From Adiantum capillus-veneris (Eukaryota > Streptophyta > Polypodiopsida > Polypodiales > Pteridaceae): a DNA stretch of 64,000 bases. The notes beneath the pieces are model-generated. The model saw nothing but the letters and a program-made list of their open reading frames with translations. It was not told the origin of the DNA and ran no database searches. Below are positions 1 through 12,954 of this stretch, in pieces; position 1 is the stretch's first letter, and each line of letters opens with the position of its first letter. The stretch covers positions 108,373,977 through 108,437,976 of the forward strand of contig CM043949.1 in assembly GCA_014529385.2 (NCBI GenBank), written 5' to 3'. Made by a program: the position numbers and the translations under genes.

Positions 1-700
1 CGGGACGATGTGTGCATGGGTTGAACAATTGTGTCTATGCATAGTCGTGGTTGGCTCTACCATGCTATGAAGATCAATGCAATTCAAACCAATATGCTGT
101 GCAAGAGCTGGGTCATGAGTAATTAACTCAAGGGTTTCTGATGTCGAGGTTTTGCTGATGTCTTCCAAAGAGCAAATCTTATAGCTTGTGTGCTCTCTAT
201 TTGATTGTACCATCAGGATGCTTCAACACACTGATTGCTTGAGTTGTTGCTAGCATTTTTGTTTGTTGTCGAGCTTTTTCTCGCCATTGGTAGCTTGGTC
301 TGCTTGGTGCTGTATGGTTTGTTAGAGTCTTTTGAGACTTAACTCACCATTGCTTGATTGGTTTTACGGTTTGTGGAGAAGATAAGTGCTCCTTTTTCTG
401 TCAAACCATTTCCATGTTAGGTTCCTTGCTTGAAGATGCCCGTTTCTGTGTTTTAACCCTTGGAACCTTCTTTTCTTTTGGCTATGAAGTTTTAGGCACC
501 CAGATCTGAATTGGTTTATCCTTAAGCTGTGCTTTTGGTACCCAAATTTGCTTGACTCCTTGCATGCTACTTGTAGCATTTGATTGTCGAGGGGATGGAC
601 AAGATTGACTACTTCATGGTTTGGTCTGTTGTTTGCTTCTTTTCCATTCCTCCTTGCTTGGTGCAATTGGAACAATGAGTTGCCCTCCTTTAGGTGATAG
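1..700 (-). pseudogene. PR2 C-terminal tail of family B pol
   Basis: Minus-strand remnant directly downstream of the second protease. It encodes a low-complexity basic tail with two copies of a W-V-P-K motif 16 residues apart (both preceded by Q-I), then stop codons. The same tail occurs on the plus strand at 10728-11510 and, more diverged, in element C1 at 49620-50444, so it is a real part of this lineage and not random sequence. Function unknown. It could be a structural or substrate-recognition extension of PR2. Several in-frame stops show that this copy is not functional. Confidence 0.6.
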
Positions 701-1254
701 CTTTAGCTGATTTGTATCCCAATCTGGTACTACCTTGTATGTTCGCATCCAGGGAATTCCAAGAATCATCGTCTCATTCATGTGTTCATCTGGTAAGCAT
801 AAAAACTAATGAGGACATGCACATCCATGTACTATCACATTCAAGTTGACTACTCCCAATGGTGGGGTTGGGTTCTTGTTGCATCCTTTGATTGTCGCTA
901 TTCCTGCTGTCAATGCTTGACTTGTTGCCTTCTTGTACGTGGAATAACTGACTGCATTTACTCTAGCTCCTGTGTCGACCAAAGCATTGGTGCTATGATT
1001 GTTGAGCTGTAATTTGATGCGCAGGTCCATTCCATCTAACCAGTCATCATCTGTTGAAACTGCTTCTTTAGGTAATTCCTATTGTCGATCATCTATTTCC
1101 AGAGTGTTGATGGGAATTGGTATCTGTTGATTCTTGAGAGCAGCTTTCCGCTTGAGTACCCGAAGCCGAGCTTCCTCTTGGGCTTTATCAATAACCTGCT
1201 ATCATTTGATCTTCCTTTGCTTGGCTGCATGCATTCTTTCTAGCAATTCATTGG
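700..1254 (-). pseudogene. Post-integrase retropepsin (PR2), family B
   Basis: Minus-strand aspartic protease-like domain. The active-site loop D-T-G-A lies in the segment 806-1030, preceded by an N-A-L-V strand. Further on, around 700-790, a M-I-L-G-I-P-W-M motif matches the conserved second half of retropepsins (hydrophobic-L-G near the flap end), after one in-frame stop. Upstream (about 1100-1254) is a basic helical linker that joins the integrase C-terminus. It corresponds in position and sequence to residues 135-270 of the C1 ORF at 48810-50444. A second protease after integrase is not part of the standard Ty3/gypsy layout. The copy is broken by stops. Confidence 0.75.
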
Positions 1255-1273
1255 TTAACACTAGAATGGTAAC
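1255..1273 (+). repeat. Left TSD and terminal inverted repeat
   Basis: TTAA followed by CACTAGAATGGTAAC. It matches the reverse complement of 2582-2600 without mismatch. Confidence 0.8.
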
Positions 1274-2581
1274 AGGACACTTTTATGTCCTTGGACACTT
1301 TTGTGTCCTGTAAGTGACCATTTTGCTTGAATTATTTAAAGAGTATGAAAATGAATTTCTTGGTGCTATATATCCACAAATTTGCCCTATGAGTTGAAAA
1401 AAACTTAGCAATTTTTTTCGAGTATCAATCTCACCATTAACCTTACTCTTGCACAACATTTTTGAACCTAAACTGTGTGAAAAAACGGGTCCTGTTTTTG
1501 GCTTTTTTTCAATTTTTGGCAACTATACCACTCTAAACTTCATGTTTGTGAGGTTTAGATGGCTAGAGGTTAGGCCTTCATAGTTCTCAACATGTTTTGA
1601 TGCTTGTAGGGAGAGCTAAGTGTTAAAATTGAAAGTTATGACCAATTTACAAGAATTGCATAATCCTGTTTTCTGGCCAAAATTATCACTTTTATGATTT
1701 TTTTGGTGGATTTCTCAATATCCAAATTCAATTTTGATTGTGTAAGTGTAATGTATAACATAAAGCTAATCTTCCTTGAGTTTTGGGGGACCTAATATGC
1801 TATATAGCATAGTATATGATGATGGTTGAGTTTTTTGATTGCTGAAGAATACGATATATTTTAGAGTAGCAAGTATAACTTTCTCAATATTGCTAGTTTC
1901 TTAGGAAAATTGTGTGTATTTTGTAGGTAGTAACCATATCTAATCATAGACTACAAACTTGGCTAGATATTGAGTAGTTTCTATGGGTTTCTAGAGGTTA
2001 TAATGCTAAACCCAGTTTTTTCATGTTTGCTGTATTTAGCACTTTATCATTGCCCCCAAAGTTCCAATTGTAAGAGATCCATTATCCTTTTGACATGCTC
2101 CATGGCTCCTTTTGAATCCAAAGTCCCAAAGGGAACTAAGAAAACATGTATATAGTATATGTATTGAGCGTGACTATAGAAACTTTGATGATAGGTCCGC
2201 AGAATGGCAAAAATGCAACTTTTTTGTACCTATTTTTTTTGCCCAAAAAAAAATTGGTGAGGTAAACGCAACCATATGTTTTGGTCACCAACCCACTGAA
2301 GTTAACGTGGCATTTTATCTCATGTCCTACAAAAATCCCCACTCTTATTTATATGCAATCAATCGTAAGAAATTGCTGTTTTGGGCAAAATGCACTGGTC
2401 CATCAACTTTGGAGGCTTGTAGTGAGCAAGGGATGAGAAAAATTATAAGTTTCTCATTTTTTCCATATGCAGTAGTTATTGAAATATAAGCTCATGAAAG
2501 GATTTTTCAAAATGAGTGGATCTACTATGGTTTTGGAAATTTTTCCCAAAACCCTGAAAGGACACTTTTATGTCCTGTTAG

Positions 2582-2600
2582 GTTACCATTCTAGTGTTAA
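2582..2600 (-). repeat. Right TSD and terminal inverted repeat
   Basis: Reverse complement of the left end. Immediately inside it a 4-base spacer precedes the AGGACA hairpin, while at the left end the hairpin follows directly. Confidence 0.8.
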
Positions 2601-4251
2601 TGGCAAATTGTATTTCTTTAAACGACATCCACTAATCCAATTAGCCATTGGTTCACCATCTAGGGTGGACAATTTTACTGCTCCACTTGGAGATACATCT
2701 TCAATGATAAACGGTCCATTTTCCTTTTTATTAAACTTGGGAATGTGTTGCTTAAGGGAATATACTAAAACTAAGTCCCCTTTCTTGAAGATTTTTGTGA
2801 TTAATTGAGAATCAAAAAACTGTTTTTGTTTCCAATTTTGTGCATAGATATGAGCTACAGCAGTTAGCCTTTGCTCATCTAGCTTTTCCAAATCTTCAAG
2901 TCTTTCTGACAATTCTTGTGCGGTCCACTCAAGATTCTGTGCTACCCTTAAAGGGTGTAGCATTTAAAGATGTTTTGAATGAAACTCGATAAGCCCATAG
3001 AGCAGCATAGAGATTTATTTCCCAGTCTGTCCTTCCTGAACTAACCACTTTAGTCAGCACCGAGCTAAGAATTTTATTCATTATGCTCAGCTTGTCCGTT
3101 TGCTTGTGGGTGGTAGGGAGCTGATTTGTTATGGATGACCATAAAATCATTAAGCAAATACTCGATTACCTCATTGAGGAAATGAGTTCCCCAATCACTG
3201 ACAATCTCTATTGGCAGTCCATATCTCGTGAATACATACTCATGTAAGAATGCAACAGTGGTTCTGGCATCATTCTTTTGAGTTGCTTTAGCCTCGGTCC
3301 ACATGGTCAAATAGTCCGTAGCTACAATGATATATTGAGCTTGGGTTCTATAAGCAGGTGGTTGTATTGGTCCAACAAAATCTATACCCCATTTTGCGAA
3401 AGATCTAGCCCCCATCATTGGTATTAAGAACATGCTATCTACTCGTGTTGGCATTTTTGCTCGCAGATCACACCTTCGAACATATTCTTTGGCATCTGCA
3501 AAAGGTGTGTTGGCCACCATATGCCTGCCATCAAGATTGCTCTTGTGGTGGTCTCACTAGAAAAGTGACCTCCAGCTAATCCAGCATGTACTTGTTCTAT
3601 GATTGGAATATACTCGTTTTCATTTGCACAAAGATGCACATGTTGATCTTTACCTCTCCAATACAATTGGTTCCCAATGAGAGCATAGTCTCTTGCTTCA
3701 ATTTCAATTGCTCTTTGACGGCGTTTACTCATATCCTCAGGAAATGTTCGGCTCGATAAATAAGTAACTAGATAGTTACTCCACTTAGGAATAGGTGACA
3801 TTTGGAACAATGCTACATGAGGTATGGGTGTTTGTTTTTGACATTGAGGGCAATCCTTTACAAAAGGTCGAACATCTCTCCTCATAGTCGGCCAAAATAC
3901 TCCAAGTCTCAAGATCCGTTGCATAGTTTGGTCTTTCGCAAAGTGAAGTCCTACTATGGTAACATGTGCTTGACTTAGGTATTGTTCTTTTTCTTTAGGA
4001 TTAATGCATAAGAGCAATATCCCATCCCCATTTCTTTTGTATAGTCTACCAGATAGTAATTGATACATAATCGATTGCTCGATTAATTTGATCGTGATAG
4101 GAAGTGGTATTTGTGAATCCACTTGAGCTATTGTCATCAATGACACAATGTTTTCCGACCATCTAGGTATCATTTCCACGGAGAACAAATAGGCATCTGG
4201 TAGATCATCGTCTACCCCTTTAGGTGATTCCCCTGATATAATCCTTGACAA
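2601..4251 (-). pseudogene. Integrase of family B with duplicated zinc-binding module
   Basis: Minus-strand integrase in overlapping fragments. Segment 3439-4251 holds two H-H-C-C type modules. The first is H96, H103, C134, C137 (H-X6-H, C-X2-C). The second has H222 and H229 and then a frameshift, with a degraded C-X-X-R end in the next fragment. Each module starts with an I-P-[RK]-W-S motif (residues 29-32 and 154-158), about 126 residues apart, which points to a tandem duplication. Segment 3074-3520 carries the catalytic core D47, D109, E145, with X35 between the last two, the usual D,D35E spacing. Segment 2583-2963 is the C-terminal part with a G-P-F motif of the GPY/F type. Several frameshifts; non-functional. 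Confidence 0.85.
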
Positions 4252-4269
4252 ATGATCTGCTCATTGATG

Positions 4270-5560
4270 GGTGGTGCCTATTTTACAACCACAGTGAAAT
4301 CAAATTCCAAAAGAATGATGAACCATCTCACTATTCTTCCTATGCTGCATGACTTGTTGACCAAATACAACAAAGCTTGGTGGTCCACAAAGAACACAAA
4401 CTTGTTGGCTAATAGGTAATGTCTATACTTTTTAATGGCATAGATCATTCCTAATCCTTCCCTTTTGGTGGTGGTGTAATTATTTTCCACCATGTTCAAT
4501 TGTCAGCTAGCATGAGAAATAGGAAAGTCAATTTTCCCGTCAGCTAGTATACAACTGATAGCAAAGTTGGAAGCATCTACATGTACGTGGAATACATTAT
4601 TCCACTCTGGTGCTTTCAATATTGGAGCTAAGGTGAGAGCTTGCTTAAGCTTCTTGAAGGATTCTTCACATGCATCGCTCCATTTAAAGCGTGTAATCAA
4701 GCTATACATGGGCTTTGTAATTATAGCGTACATGTAGATGAACCGTCGGTAATATCCACAATGCCCCATGAAGGCTTGTACCCCCTTTACTGTTGTTGGT
4801 CTAGGAAAATCAGCAATGACATGAATCTTCTCAATATCAGTAGCTATGCCATTTTTAGACACTATATGTCCAAGAATTTTTCCTTGTCTTTCCATGAATG
4901 TTCACTTTTCAGGATTTAAGCTAATACTTTTTTCGAATACCTTTTTGAGGTGTTCAAAATGATCAGCCCGGATTGATGAATGTACGCATACATCATCCAT
5001 ATATACTTCTAAGAATTTCCTAAGATATTCTTTGAAAGCATGGCTCATCAACCTTTGAAATGTGACTGGAGCATTAGTTAACCCAAACGGCATAATCCGA
5101 TAGGCAAATATACCCCATTCTATTGCAAAAGCAGTTTTATGCTAATATTTTGGGTCAACCAAAAGTTGATTGTATCCCTAAAAGCCATCTAAGAAGTTGT
5201 AAGCTTCTTTTCTTGCAACTCGTTCTAAAATATGCTCAGCTATCGAAAGAAGAAAGTTGTCTCTAATGGTTGCTGCATTCACCTTTTTGAGATTAACACA
5301 CACTCATAATTTTCCATTCTTCTTGGGTACTACCACAATTGGAGACACCCAATCTGTGTGTTCAATTTCGTAAATGAATTCAGCTTCCTTTAGTTTTTCA
5401 ATCTCTTCTTTCATCTTCCTAGCAAATATTTCATTATACGTGTTTGGTCTCTGTCTACTTGGTTTTGCATCATCTCTCATGGGTATGGTATGTTGAACAG
5501 ATTTCTAGGTCAACACCCTTGAGATCCTTGTACGACCAAGCGAAGATATCTCGGTATTCC
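4270..5560 (-). pseudogene. Reverse transcriptase and RNase H of family B
   Basis: Minus strand. Fragment 4902-5093 starts with an M-P-F-G-L-T-N-A-P motif and contains the polymerase box Y-M-D-D. Fragment 4503-4895 has the G-H-I-V-S-K-N-G and G-Y-Y-R-R-F motifs typical of Ty3/gypsy RT connection, then the first RNase H aspartate (V-D-A-S-N). Fragment 4278-4499 has the T-T-T-K-R-E and V-D-H-Q-A-L motifs of RNase H. From 5100 to 5560 the RT N-terminus is still recognisable but broken by stops. It would have made cDNA from the element RNA and degraded the RNA strand; this copy cannot. Confidence 0.88.
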
Positions 5561-5597
5561 TTCAACAAGCTCAACAAGAGCTCTTCTTCTTCTTCTG

Positions 5598-6539
5598 TTA
5601 GGTCATACTCAATGTAAGCCGGTCTAGGCTCTTCTCCTGTTCAGCCAAGTCTATCCTTTTAGTGTTTTCAGGCCCTTCATAAGACTCGCCTTGTTTTCGT
5701 AGTTCCCTAACAGGTTGTTCGATTATAATTTTTTTATCTTGGAGAGTATACTTTTTGTAATGGGATGGAACACATATTACATTCTTACCATCCTCTTCTG
5801 TGGTTTCCATTTCAGTTGTGTATATCTCCTTTAGAGACTTTTTCAACTCTTGATATTTCTTTTTCTGCTCGACTCTGGTCATGAGTGGTTTCTTATATTG
5901 TGATTTTGTACCCTTCCTTGTTCTTCTCGATGTTTGAGACATTTTTGAGTTTTTGTTTGAAGGATATCTGTCAGTTATTTTGTCCACTAACACAATCATT
6001 TGCATCTATCTGCATCAAAAACTGTGTTCTACTGGAGACTGATGGCATAGGGCGTGTTTTCACAATTCTGGTGTCTCTTTTCCATCTATACCATTTTTGT
6101 CTTCTTGATTTCTGGTTTGGAAAGTCAAAAAATTTATCCTCCCCTCCTTTTAAGACTAGCTTAGCTCTCATATGCTCTGTTTCTGACCCCAAACCTTCTG
6201 AGGTAGCTGAGTGTTCATCTAACTCATCACTTGCATCGTAGTAGAGGTCCGAAAAGACTTGTTGAGCTTTCATTAAGTTCTTGGGTTCCTCATCTTCGTT
6301 TTCAATGTTGAGGATTGAAAACATTTGGATGGAATTATGTTGTAGCCATCCTCATTGCATAATTGAGTAGGCATAGACGTATTCACACATACATCCATTG
6401 TCACTAAAATTTGAGTCCACTCAAATGGCTCAAACAAATGCTCTGGAAAGGGTTCATGTACATAGGCTTCGTCTGTGCAGTCCCTTTCTAGGATACATTC
6501 TTCTCGTCTCAAGCTTTCGTTTTCTGAAGCTCCACACAT
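5598..6539 (-). pseudogene. Acidic/basic linker between PR1 and RT, family B
   Basis: Minus-strand fragments (5598-6005, 5971-6324, 6273-6539) that overlap in different frames. They encode an acidic stretch rich in Asp, Glu and Ser followed by a short run rich in Arg, Lys and Trp. The same arrangement of acidic tract then basic tract lies between PR1 and RT in elements C1 and C2. No enzyme domain is visible. The basic part could act as a nuclear localisation or nucleic-acid binding segment; that is inference. Confidence 0.55.
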
Positions 6540-6560
6540 CCAAATAGGAGTGTCTTTGTT

Positions 6561-7137
6561 TCACCAGGATGGGAGCTTAGTTTCAGCCAAAGAGACTAAA
6601 TCAAACTCTTGGATGGGTGTTTTCAAGACATCTCTATAAGTGTTATCTTTTAGATTGACTCTTGTTATAGATTCCACTCGCTTCAAGTACAGATAATTGT
6701 TTTCTCGATCTTGGATAAGGTGTACCTGTTGCATGAAATGTCTTCCCAATATGATTTCATAGTTGAATTTATTTTCCAAAGTCTACTATGGTAAAAGTGT
6801 GTTGATATTCAATTCCACAAGAATTGACTATCACTTTTTTAGGTAGCCCTAATGGTCTCTCAATGTGTCCGTCAACCAACTACAATTTCATTCGAGTTTG
6901 TTTAATGGCTGGGTGTCCCCAGGATTCCTATACTGCTTTAGTGGCTATGGCTATGCCAGCTCCACTATCCAGTATCGCCATGGTTTCAATTTCATTATAT
7001 TTCACTGGGAGGGTGGTGTTTCCTTCCCCTCCATAATATTCTCCGACTTTGTTCATGGGAACTGATCGAATCTCTTTGTTGTCCATTTCTTGTTTCAATT
7101 TTCCCAAATTTTTTGAGATTAACCCCGTTATTCCCAC
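6561..7137 (-). pseudogene. First retropepsin (PR1) of family B
   Basis: Two minus-strand fragments. 6928-7137 contains the active-site loop I-L-D-S-G-A-G, and 6561-6779 contains I-I-L-G-R-H-F, the conserved C-terminal retropepsin motif. This is the usual position of the protease, between gag and RT. A frame break lies between the fragments. Unlike family C, the D-S-G triad is canonical here. Confidence 0.8.
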
Positions 7138-7164
7138 CTTCTCTAGGGTTTTCTATAAATCATT

Positions 7165-7800
7165 TCATAAGTATGGTATGAGTGGTATGAGTTTTAACAG
7201 TTCTTCCAAGGTAAGAATGCATTGGATGGGTGTAGACACGATTGAATGAATGTTGTCTACTTCTAGGGTCTGTTCAGCTCTTTTGACCTGAGTGGTCTTA
7301 CACACGATGGATTCATCTTCGTTATCTCCCAAGTAAGAAGGTAATGTTTTCAAGGTCAATGGTTTTGACGTTCCTAAAGCTTGAGATCCACAATCCCCGT
7401 ACAAGGATTGTACATTTTTGTTCATATCAGGAGGTAGATTATCCAACCAAACTTCCTCTATAGGAGCTTGACCTTAGAGTTAGTCTCCCATCATTGATCT
7501 CTCTCACTTTTTTGCATAAGTGTCATGGCCAGTCTTCCTCTACAAATGGAATTTTGTCTAAGACATCTTCGCTTTCCGACACTATAAGCTTTGGTTCTTT
7601 TGTTTCAAGGTGGGGTTCTGCTGCCACATCCTATTTTTATTTCGTTTCTTTTACTACAAGCTCTTTAGGTTTTGCGATACTTTCAAGCTTGGGTTTTTGT
7701 TTTTCTAGCATTTCTTGCGTGATTCTTACCAAATTTTGATAAGCTTCCAACTTTGCTGCTTCCATGTCTGGAGAAGGATAGTTTTTCCATTTGTTTTCCA
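7165..7800 (-). pseudogene. Gag-PR1 spacer of family B
   Basis: Minus-strand fragment 7165-7446 and neighbouring broken frames between the zinc-finger part of gag and PR1. Composition is acidic and low in motifs. The equivalent region of element C is also long (more than 900 nt) and Lys/Glu-rich. No function can be read from it. Confidence 0.4.
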
Positions 7801-7813
7801 TGTTTTGGCCTGC

Positions 7814-8945
7814 TTAAAGTCTTGCTTGGTAGGCTTCCAAGGAGGCATTAATAGGCTCAAAAATATTATCAACCAGAACGGATCCTCCAGATTTCACGAT
7901 TGTTTCACTAAATTCACTTCCAGTTTCTTTCAACTTTTCCTGGAATAGATTTTTTGCTTTCTCCTCGATTTCAACCCGTTGTTTTTGTTTTCTCATCTCA
8001 TATCTGTTGCTTCTGCTTCTTTTGATTCTTTGAGAAGAAACTTTCGTATTTTCCAAATTATTAGAGGAGTTTTGTTTCTTTTTTTTGGCCTGGCCTCTAG
8101 TGATTACCTTGATTGGAACAATCGGTTCACTCTCTAACGAGCTACTAGGTATCACTTGGACTACGTTTACTATGGTTTTACCCCTTGTTCAAAGGATTTT
8201 TTTGGACAATCTTCCGGAAAGTGTCCTCCCTTTTTGCAACATTCTATGCAATAGGCTTCAACTGGTTTGAGGTTTTTGTCAGGCTCTGGACATTCATTTT
8301 TCCAATGATCATCATCACCACAGTTATGATAATTTCTTGTTCTTGGCTTCATCATGGGTCTCACCATGGGAGGTCTGACACCTTGATTAGCTACATAATA
8401 CATTGGTGCGAGCTCTGGTGGAGCATAAGTCACGGTTTCTTCCATTGTGGTGGATGTAGATTATACCAATCTCCTTCTACCATTACTGTAGATGGACTAG
8501 GCTCTGGATAGGGTGTAACAGGCATTAATGCCTGTTCATCTATGACTCCTTCAGAGTGCATGTACTTTACAGGCACTGCATTATGTCCTAGATATGGAGA
8601 TTGTTGTCCCAACACAGGTTGAGGTCTTTTCATACCCATTGGTGGTCTTTGAACTTGGGCCATATTAGGATGATATGTGTACATGGATTGTCCTTGTGGC
8701 CTCATGGGCACGTATTGAACATTCCCATCATACTTTGGTCTGAAGTAGCACTCGTGGGTCTCATGGTTGGTCCATTTACCCTCGATTACACACCATTTTT
8801 GTGGCCTAGTTGGTTGTCCCTGTGGAGGTATCCCATGTCCCAGTCCCCTCATAGGTGCTTTTTGCATGTTGTTCATCATGTCATTCATCCTTTTTAGCAT
8901 ATCTTTGATAGCTGAGAGTGGTGCTGCAGCAGCCGTTCCCACTTG
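7814..8945 (-). pseudogene. Gag C-terminal half of family B
   Basis: Minus-strand fragments 8430-8942, 8170-8445 and 7814-8155. They encode a Pro/Gln/Met-rich stretch and Cys/His clusters: W-C-X8-H-X2-H-X-C, a defective knuckle with H-X4-C, and Y-C-I-E-C-C with H-X4-C. These resemble, in diverged form, the zinc knuckles of the family C gag. The last fragment is highly basic (K-K-K and R-S-R-S-N runs). The N-terminal capsid part is missing: similarity stops at about 8950 where unrelated DNA begins. Confidence 0.65.
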
Positions 8946-8949
8946 TGCT

Positions 8950-9279
8950 TGTTTAACAAATTATTAAATCGAATATCGTAATGTGTGAAAGCCAAAAGCT
9001 TGCACTTTAGATGAATCAATATAGTGGAATGTGATTGAAATGTTTTGTTTGAAGTGATGAAGTTATTTAGTGCATCAAAATATAATTTGATTGACATGAG
9101 TTTATTGAAGAATGCAAAGACTATTATTGTCTATTGCTAATTAATAATGTAGCGCAAGACTAATTGATAATGTGGACAAATTTTGATCACTATATTGATT
9201 GACAGAGCATTGCTTGTGTCATAATAACTAATATCTAATTCTCCTTAATGGTTAAACTGATCATTTAATATGGGGAAGT

Positions 9280-9280
<1 letters not shown>
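8950..9280. other. AT-rich spacer, nothing recognised
   Basis: AT-rich DNA next to the broken 5' end of family B. No convincing coding, LTR or repeat signal on either strand. Confidence 0.4.
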
Positions 9281-10727
<1,447 letters not shown>

Positions 10728-11510
10728 TTGTTCATGCCTATCCAACTAGGTGTTATGCTTTTGTTGCTCCCTCTCCATCCAAGAACTCTCGAAGGACAAC
10801 TCATCGTTCCGATTGCACCAAGCAAAGAGGAATGGAAAAGAGGTTACAAGCAAAAGAAACCACAAAGCAATCAATCTTCTTCATCCTCTAGACAAGCAAA
10901 TGCTACAAGTAGCATGCAAGGAGTCAGGCATATCTGGGTACCAAAGCACGACTCATGGACAAGACATCTCATATTTGGGTACACAAGACATCATCTACCG
11001 TACCAAAAGAGGATCCAAAATTAGAGACACAAAGAAGAGCATCTTTGAGCAGGGAACCTAACAAAAGATGGATTTTGAGGAAAAAGGAGCACTTATATTC
11101 TCCGCAAACTGTAAAACCGATGAAGCAGTGGAGAGTTAAGTCTCAAAAAACTCAAGAAAAGCACTTCATCAATGAAAAACCAAGATACCAATGGTGAGTT
11201 AAACCTCAAGAATCATCATCATTGATACCAACAACTCAAGAAATCAATGTGCCAAAGCATCCTAACAGGGACAATAAAGCAAAGAGCACACAAGCTACAA
11301 GATTTGCTCTTTGGGAAACAACAACGGGAAACCTCAACCACAGAAGTCCTTGAGTCAATTACTCAAGACCCAACTCTTGCACATCATAATGGTTTGAATT
11401 GCATTGATCTTTGACACATGGTAGAGCCAACCAAGGCTATGCATAGACACGATTGTTCAACCCATGCACACAGTCATCTCGGAGTATGCCATCTAGGAGG
11501 GGTGGAAGGG
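10728..11510 (+). pseudogene. Second copy of family B PR2 tail (plus strand)
   Basis: Plus-strand sequence that matches the reverse complement of about 1-720. Shared features include an L-I-V-P-I-A-P-S-K-E-E-W-K-R stretch just after PR2, a Ser/Gln-rich segment, W-V-P-K motifs and the following non-coding sequence. Frameshifts split it into overlapping frames. It ends near a purine-rich run at about 11490, which might be a decayed PPT. With the copy at 1-720 it forms a large inverted repeat with a 10-kb spacer. Confidence 0.7.
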
Positions 11511-12932
11511 AACTTAAGTAATTAAGGGCAATGTTTGAAGAGGGAGGAAAAAGTTGGATGTTAACGTGTGATCTTTTTTGCAAAATTACCTAATAATGCC
11601 CTTAAAAAATCATCAACAAGGGAATTTAACCGATAACATCTCCCCAATGAGTGTACATAGTGTATATACTATTAAAAAATCATTAAAAATAGACTTTTTT
11701 TTCTTATTTTCATCAATTTCCTCGATATTGGAGCTTAAAAATGGAGAAATCCACCAAAAAACAATAAAGCAATGTTTCTCAATGGATTTTCTTAATTGTT
11801 GATTTTTCACTTTGCTTTTCTAGTGCATTTTATTATTTTCTTTGATTTTTCATAAACAGGTCAAAAAGTAATAATAAGTAGCAAAGGAACTCAGATGGAG
11901 AATGTGAAGATATGCTGATGATTAGAAGGAGAAGGTGGAAAAGCTCAAAAAATTTCAATCGGATCGACAGATGGAAGCAGGAAGCCTACATTAGGCCGCC
12001 AAGGCCTACTTTTGAAATTCTTGCAGAATGAGCTAACTGAATCCGATTGAAGAAAATTTTTGAGTCTAACATAGATTTCACGGCCCAGAAGGACTAATAG
12101 GGAAATGTGGGAAAAAATAGTTTGGGAAGTCCAAGGTATAGATATCCAAGGTAGACCTCGTTTCCACTAGTCACACATGGAGGAGAGCGCTTACCGCCTT
12201 CTTCGCGTGCAATTTCCGGAGTCTACAGTCGTCCATTTACAACACTGTCTCACATGAGGCATGAGAGGTAAGTTCTAAACTTATCAATTAACAATTCTAT
12301 ATGGCCGGGTAGCAAGTCTATGCCCAGGAAAAAACCCTAGAAACCCAGCTGTGCACGAAGTGCTACGACACAGAATTGACCATAGCGGCCTCTCAGCTCA
12401 CAACCGAATTGGACAAGGCTAGAACTATAGCATGCCCCAATAAATTAAAATACTTTCATATCACCAGATGACCTTTTGGCAGGGGTCGAGGGCGTCCCAA
12501 GTAAATAATCTAGGTTTTTGTAACATGCCAGAATTGGATTTTTGACTCCATGGGCAGCTTATAGACTAGGTCTATACACAATGTATCTAGATGGTTTCAT
12601 GGAAATAGTCAAGGCAAGCTCTCAAACAACAGAAAACAGCTCGAAGGCTACAAAGCATGAAATTTGACATATGAAGTCAAACTGACTCCGAATGGGCCCA
12701 AACTGGATGAGCAGCATGAGGACTATGTAGTGGATAAGTCCATAGCTTCAAAAGTGACTAACCAACTCTACATGCCAAGTAGTCACAAAAATTGATAGTT
12801 TCATAGTCGAGAAGAGCACAAAGTAATGCCGACACGACCAAACTTTACCAAATTCATTTTAGGACTTGTTTTAGATGTATTAAAGATGTTTAAGTCATCA
12901 AATTGTCAATCCTTGCAAAAAAAGTGATTGTT

Positions 12933-12954
12933 GTAAATAATCGCGATTATTTAC
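12933..12954. repeat. 22-bp perfect palindrome, copy 1
   Basis: Starts GTAAATAATCG and is exactly self-complementary. Two imperfect copies follow at 13207 and 13501 (spacing 274 and 294 bp), and a weaker one lies near 28037. Confidence 0.85.

Larger units (their letters stand above)
1255..2600. mobile_element. TTAA-flanked non-autonomous DNA element, piggyBac-like ends
   Basis: Both ends carry the same 15-bp inverted repeat (CACTAGAATGGTAAC) directly flanked by TTAA (1255-1258 and 2597-2600). Just inside each end are short hairpins built on AGGACA/TGTCCT with a 4-6 base loop, two at the left end (about 1274-1308) and one at the right (about 2560-2577). Removing the insert and one TTAA restores an open minus-strand reading frame between the integrase C-terminus and the PR2 linker of family B, which supports TTAA as the true target duplication. 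The 1.34-kb interior is AT-rich. Small ORFs at 1970-2155 and 2112-2489 resemble no transposase that I know. TTAA duplication and a C-x-C-T-A-G-A-A-like terminus resemble piggyBac ends; the superfamily call is inference. Confidence 0.7.
1..8950 (-). mobile_element. Family B Ty3/gypsy retrotransposon, decayed
   Basis: Read on the minus strand from about 8945 down to 1, the translated pieces give gag with CCHC-like motifs, PR1 (DSGA), an acidic linker, RT with a YMDD box, RNase H, integrase with a D,D35E set, and a second retropepsin with DTGA. This is the Ty3/gypsy order (PR-RT-RNH-INT) with an extra protease after integrase. Many frameshifts and stops break it, so it is a dead copy. No LTR pair, PBS or PPT of its own could be fixed: the 5' side merges at about 8950 into unrelated DNA and the 3' side runs off the window start. 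A 1.34-kb TTAA-flanked element interrupts it at 1255-2600. Confidence 0.88.

Noticed and set aside
1255..2600. CACTA (En/Spm) superfamily for the TTAA-flanked element because the end reads CACTA
   Set aside because: Flanking 3-bp duplications do not match in that reading (TAA against TTA), and only a TTAA duplication restores the host frame. Left as piggyBac-like with caution.
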